Source: Lysobacteraceae bacterium UBA6001 (lineage in GTDB: Bacteria > Pseudomonadota > Gammaproteobacteria > Xanthomonadales > Xanthomonadaceae). Taken from it: a DNA stretch of 7,814 nt. A program made the translations under genes and the position numbers. The stretch is taken from the NCBI GenBank assembly GCA_002429615.1, contig DJAN01000301.1, forward strand, positions 1 through 7,814. Reading direction: 5' to 3'. Positions within the stretch are counted from its first letter, which is position 1. Each line of letters begins with the position of its first letter. Below the pieces are notes generated by a model. That model did no database searches. It had not been told where the DNA came from and saw only the letters and a program-made list of their open reading frames with translations. Positions 5,254 to 7,814 of this stretch are shown one piece after another.

Positions 5254-6589
5254 GCACGCGCTCCCACAGCGGTGCCGGGATGCGGTGCTCGCCACCGAGC
5301 TCCAGCTGCGGCGCCAGCAGCAGTTCGTCCGCCGGCAGCTGTGGCTGGATCTCGCGGATAAAGCGCTTCACCAGCACGTCTTCCTTCCACTCCGGCCGCG
5401 CCGCCAGCGTGGCCATGGCCGCACGCGACTCACGCCCTTCGCCCACGCATTCGAACGGCTTGTGATCCTGGAATTCCAGCAGCGCGTCGAAGCCGCCGGC
5501 CTGGCTGCCATCGTCGAGCAGGTTGCGGCCGAAGATCTTCACCAGCCGGGTCTTGGGCATGAACGGCGCCAGCGCCAGGAACACGAAGTGGCACTTCGGG
5601 CACACGCCGCACCAGCGGTTCACCGGGCGCTCGCCCATGATGTGGAAGTTGCGGTTGCAGCTGGAGAAATGCGCGTCGTAGTGATCGACCTTGGCGAACT
5701 GCCGCGCCACCGCCAGCTCCGACAACGGACGCAGCAGCGAGTAGTAGTGCAGGTCGGCGGCGACATGGCGCTCGACGTACTCGCCCAGTGCCTTCTCCAG
5801 CGCCCAGCCCTTGGACCACTGGTGATTGACCTCGCCGGTGCCGGGAATCTGGCTGCCGTAGCTGGCCGAGCGTTCGTTGGAGAACACCACCTGGTCGGCG
5901 CCGGTGAGCAGCGCGGCCAGCAGCATGATCACCGAGTTCACCGCGGTGACCGGGATATGGCCGTTATAGGCCCCCTGGCGGTTGAGCTCGAACAGCTCCG
6001 GCGCCAGCGTGCGGCCCAGGTTGAGCGTGGGCAGGCCGGTACGCTCGGCACAGGCGCGGATCAGCTGCGAGCCGCCGATCCAGGTCACGGTCTGTTCGAC
6101 ACCGGCGGCGCGCAGCGCCTCGATGCTGACCAGCGAATCCTTGCCGCCGCCGATGGCCACCAGCGCGCGCCCGGGCAGGCCCACTGCCGTGGCGACCGGC
6201 GCGGCGCCCGCCGCCACCGGCAGCTTGAAGCGGCCGCGCAGGTTCAAGCCGTTGCGATAGGCGAATTCGCCCAGGCCGTGCAGGTACAGGTCCTCGACCA
6301 GCGCGGCGGTGGCCGCGTCGATCTCATAACCGTCGATCGCCACCTGCGCCGGAACCGCCGCCTTGTAGTAGCTGACGCCGGCGAACAGGTGCAGCAGGCG
6401 CAGCGCACGCTGCACCGCCTCGGCGCGCGCGGCGTCCAGGGTGAACGGCGCGCCCGGCACGGTGATCGTCTCCACCATCTCCGGGCCCTGGTCGAAGGCG
6501 TAGACCAGCGAGGCGACGCCGCTGGCGGCATCAAAGCCGCAGCGGACGAAGCGGAAGCAGGAGACCTGGGTCTTGTCGAAAGCAGTCAT
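5234..6589 (-). CDS. murL: UDP-MurNAc-L-Ala-L-Glu epimerase (MurL)
   Basis: MurL inverts the terminal glutamate of UDP-MurNAc-L-Ala-L-Glu to D-glutamate, using ATP and Mg2+, as shown for the Xanthomonas oryzae enzyme by Dairi and colleagues in 2017. The protein has 451 residues and starts at ATG 6589, with a modest GGAA ribosome site. The sequence shows an adenylating PP-loop, [11 protein letters not shown] (145-155), consistent with activation of the carboxylate by AMP before proton exchange. It also shows [11 protein letters not shown] (237-247), WSKG (258-261) and a four-Cys set: Cys311 in SSCNRN, then WCGVCPKC (Cys327, 330, 333), which looks like a metal or structural site. No signal peptide or membrane segment is present, as expected for a cytoplasmic enzyme acting on a nucleotide precursor. 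It sits 84 bases after the lysA-domain gene and overlaps murD2, its pathway partner. Identity rests on these features plus context. Confidence 0.93.
   Translation of the reverse strand: MTAFDKTQVSCFRFVRCGFDAASGVASLVYAFDQGPEMVETITVPGAPFTLDAARAEAVQRALRLLHLFAGVSYYKAAVPAQVAIDGYEIDAATAALVEDLYLHGLGEFAYRNGLNLRGRFKLPVAAGAAPVATAVGLPGRALVAIGGGKDSLVSIEALRAAGVEQTVTWIGGSQLIRACAERTGLPTLNLGRTLAPELFELNRQGAYNGHIPVTAVNSVIMLLAALLTGADQVVFSNERSASYGSQIPGTGEVNHQWSKGWALEKALGEYVERHVAADLHYYSLLRPLSELAVARQFAKVDHYDAHFSSCNRNFHIMGERPVNRWCGVCPKCHFVFLALAPFMPKTRLVKIFGRNLLDDGSQAGGFDALLEFQDHKPFECVGEGRESRAAMATLAARPEWKEDVLVKRFIREIQPQLPADELLLAPQLELGGEHRIPAPLWERVRANFAA
5261..5265 (-). promoter_or_regulatory. Ribosome binding site deciding the murD2 GTG start
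   Basis: GGGAG on the minus strand lies 7 bases before GTG 5253-5251, inside the last codons of murL. The spacing is ideal and it supports this GTG over the ATG at 5295. Confidence 0.6.
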
Positions 6590-6609
6590 GGAATTTCCGG
6601 GGACAGGCT

Positions 6610-6644
6610 GCCCGGTTTTCGCGCAGGAGCGTGCGCGGCCGGGC
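6610..6644. other. Interrupted inverted repeat in the lysA-murL gap
   Basis: GCCCGG (6610-6615) pairs with CCGGGC (6639-6644), and CGCGCA (6620-6625) with TGCGCG (6632-6637), leaving a TTTT internal bulge and a 6-base loop. No T-run follows on the minus strand, so it is not a clear terminator; it may tune read-through from lysA into murL. No promoter for murL is evident in the 84-base gap. Confidence 0.4.
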
Positions 6645-6673
6645 GGATCTTGTGGGGGGTATGGGGGAAACGG

Positions 6674-7814
6674 TCAGCCGGCCGGCACATCGATCACATC
6701 CTCGCGCGGCAGTTCGCGCTGGTTGTAGGTGCTGGCCATCGAATAGCCGTAGGCACCGGCGTCGGCGACCAGCATGACGTCGCCCGGCGCGGTCGCCACC
6801 GGCAGCTGCCGGCGCTTGCCGAACACGTCGGAGGATTCGCAGATCGGGCCGACCACGTCGAATGCGCCCAGCGCGGTGTCGTCCAGCCGCGAGAGGTTCT
6901 CGATGTCATGCCAGGCGTCGTACAGCGCCGGGCGGATCAGCGTGTTCATGCCGGCGTCGAGGCCGACGCGGTGGACGCCGTCCTTCTCGATCACCTGCGT
7001 CGCCCCGGCCAGCAGCACGCCGGATTCGGCCACCAGGAAGCGGCCCGGTTCGATCGCCAGGCGGAACGCCGGATGCACCGCGCGCACCTCGGCCAGGCCG
7101 GCGCCCCAGCGCTCCAGGTCGAATGGCTCGTCCTCGGCGCTGTAGGGAATCGGCAGGCCGCCACCGATGTCGATGATCTCCACCGTGCCGATGCGACGGG
7201 CGAAACCGGCGAGTTCGTCGAACATCAGCCGCCAGTGCTGGCTGGTCTCCACGCCGCTGCCCAGGTGCGCATGCAGGCCGGTGATGGTGATGCCCAGCGC
7301 GCGCGCGGCATCGACGAACTCGTCCACGCGCGACGCCGACAGGCCGAACTTGGACTGCTTGCCGCCGGTATTGACCTTCTCGTGGTGGCCATCGCCATGG
7401 CCGAGGTCGATGCGCAGCCAGATCTGCTTGTTGCGGAAGACCTCCGGCCAGTTCCGCAGCGCCTCGACGTTGTCCAGCGTGACGGTGACGCCCAGCGCGA
7501 AACCGGCCTCGTACTCGCCCTTCGGCGCGAAGCTCGGGGTGAACAGCACGCGCCGCGGCGACAGTTCCGGCAGGGTGTCGAACACGCGGCGCAGCTCGCC
7601 GTGCGAGACGCATTCCAGGCCGAAGCCCTCCTGCACCAGCGCTTCGAGGATGGCCGGGTGCGAGTTGGCCTTGATCGCGTAGTAGCGCTGGTCGATCGCC
7701 GGGATGGCCATCAGCGAGCGCGCGCGTTCGCGCACCGTCGGCAGGTGGTAGACGTAGCGCGGCGTGCCGGCTTCGGCCAGGCGCAGCAGGTGCGCGCGCT
7801 CGCCGCGCCACCAC
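6674..7814 (-). CDS. lysA: Diaminopimelate decarboxylase domain, probably of a fused aspartokinase/LysA protein; N-terminus outside window
   Basis: This PLP enzyme decarboxylates meso-diaminopimelate to L-lysine, the last step of lysine synthesis. The frame is open from the right edge to the TGA at 6676-6674 (379 visible residues). Counting from the edge, the PLP lysine is Lys48 in YYAIKANSHP. HLGSG (183-187), IGGGLPIPY (216-224), EPGRF (255-259) and the active-site CESSD (325-329) follow, then AGAYGYSMASTYN. The visible start (WWRGERAHLLRLAEAGTPRYVYHL) already precedes the usual decarboxylase start, and in Xanthomonas and Xylella this domain is known as the C-terminal half of a bifunctional aspartokinase/decarboxylase, so fusion is likely but unseen. 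A GTG at 7735 is only an internal codon. The protein ends 17 residues after STYN-type motif residues begin, shorter than stand-alone LysA as I recall it. It is first in the apparent operon with murL and murD2. Confidence 0.9.
   Translation of the reverse strand, partial: WWRGERAHLLRLAEAGTPRYVYHLPTVRERARSLMAIPAIDQRYYAIKANSHPAILEALVQEGFGLECVSHGELRRVFDTLPELSPRRVLFTPSFAPKGEYEAGFALGVTVTLDNVEALRNWPEVFRNKQIWLRIDLGHGDGHHEKVNTGGKQSKFGLSASRVDEFVDAARALGITITGLHAHLGSGVETSQHWRLMFDELAGFARRIGTVEIIDIGGGLPIPYSAEDEPFDLERWGAGLAEVRAVHPAFRLAIEPGRFLVAESGVLLAGATQVIEKDGVHRVGLDAGMNTLIRPALYDAWHDIENLSRLDDTALGAFDVVGPICESSDVFGKRRQLPVATAPGDVMLVADAGAYGYSMASTYNQRELPREDVIDVPAG

Noticed and set aside
3901..5361. A 486-codon plus-strand open frame antisense to murD2 and the murL end
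   Set aside because: It is dominated by Arg, Gln, His and Ala, has no domain signature, and mirrors the strongly supported murD2 frame; long antisense frames are expected in DNA this rich in GC.

Overview
The window looks like chromosomal DNA from a member of the Xanthomonadaceae (Lysobacteraceae), i.e. Xanthomonas, Stenotrophomonas, Lysobacter or a close relative. GC content is high, and it holds the MurD2/MurL pair that is the hallmark peptidoglycan route of this family. Upstream of that pair is the C-terminal part of the lysine-pathway decarboxylase that these bacteria usually carry fused to aspartokinase. There are also REP-type palindromes starting GTAG and a UQ-8-type octaprenyl diphosphate synthase.

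Layout, left to right. (1) Bases 1-439, minus strand: the N-terminal 146 residues of a trimeric autotransporter adhesin, running off the left edge. (2) Bases 636-1049, minus: a small exported protein resembling the PliG periplasmic inhibitor of g-type lysozyme, with a possible terminator structure before the adhesin. (3) Bases 1330-2328, plus: ispB, divergent from the PliG-like gene. (4) Bases 2358-2413: a REP palindrome plus two hairpins between convergent genes. (5) Bases 2438-3238, minus: an exported dienelactone-hydrolase-family protein. (6) Bases 3239-3834: almost 600 bases without a gene but full of structure. It holds a degenerate two-copy tandem repeat carrying DnaA-box-like 9-mers, a 108-base compound inverted repeat, a second REP copy in the opposite orientation (24 of 24 bases identical), and a 9-base tandem repeat ending about 20 bases from murD2. 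(7) Bases 3835-7814, minus: an apparent operon reading lysA domain, murL, murD2, in which murL and murD2 overlap by 20 bases.

How the genes work together. MurD2 adds L-glutamate, not D-glutamate, to UDP-MurNAc-L-alanine. MurL then inverts that glutamate on the intact nucleotide precursor, so the cell needs no free D-glutamate or glutamate racemase for its wall. The upstream decarboxylase consumes meso-diaminopimelate, the next residue added to the same precursor, so the operon sits at the branch point between lysine and cell wall. IspB makes the ubiquinone side chain. The adhesin and the lysozyme-inhibitor-like protein are both surface or periplasmic and plausibly serve host or environmental contact.

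The alternative Glu-epimerising peptidoglycan route is the most remarkable system here. It is established in Xanthomonas, so it is not new in itself. The structured intergenic region at 3294-3812 is the least explained part.
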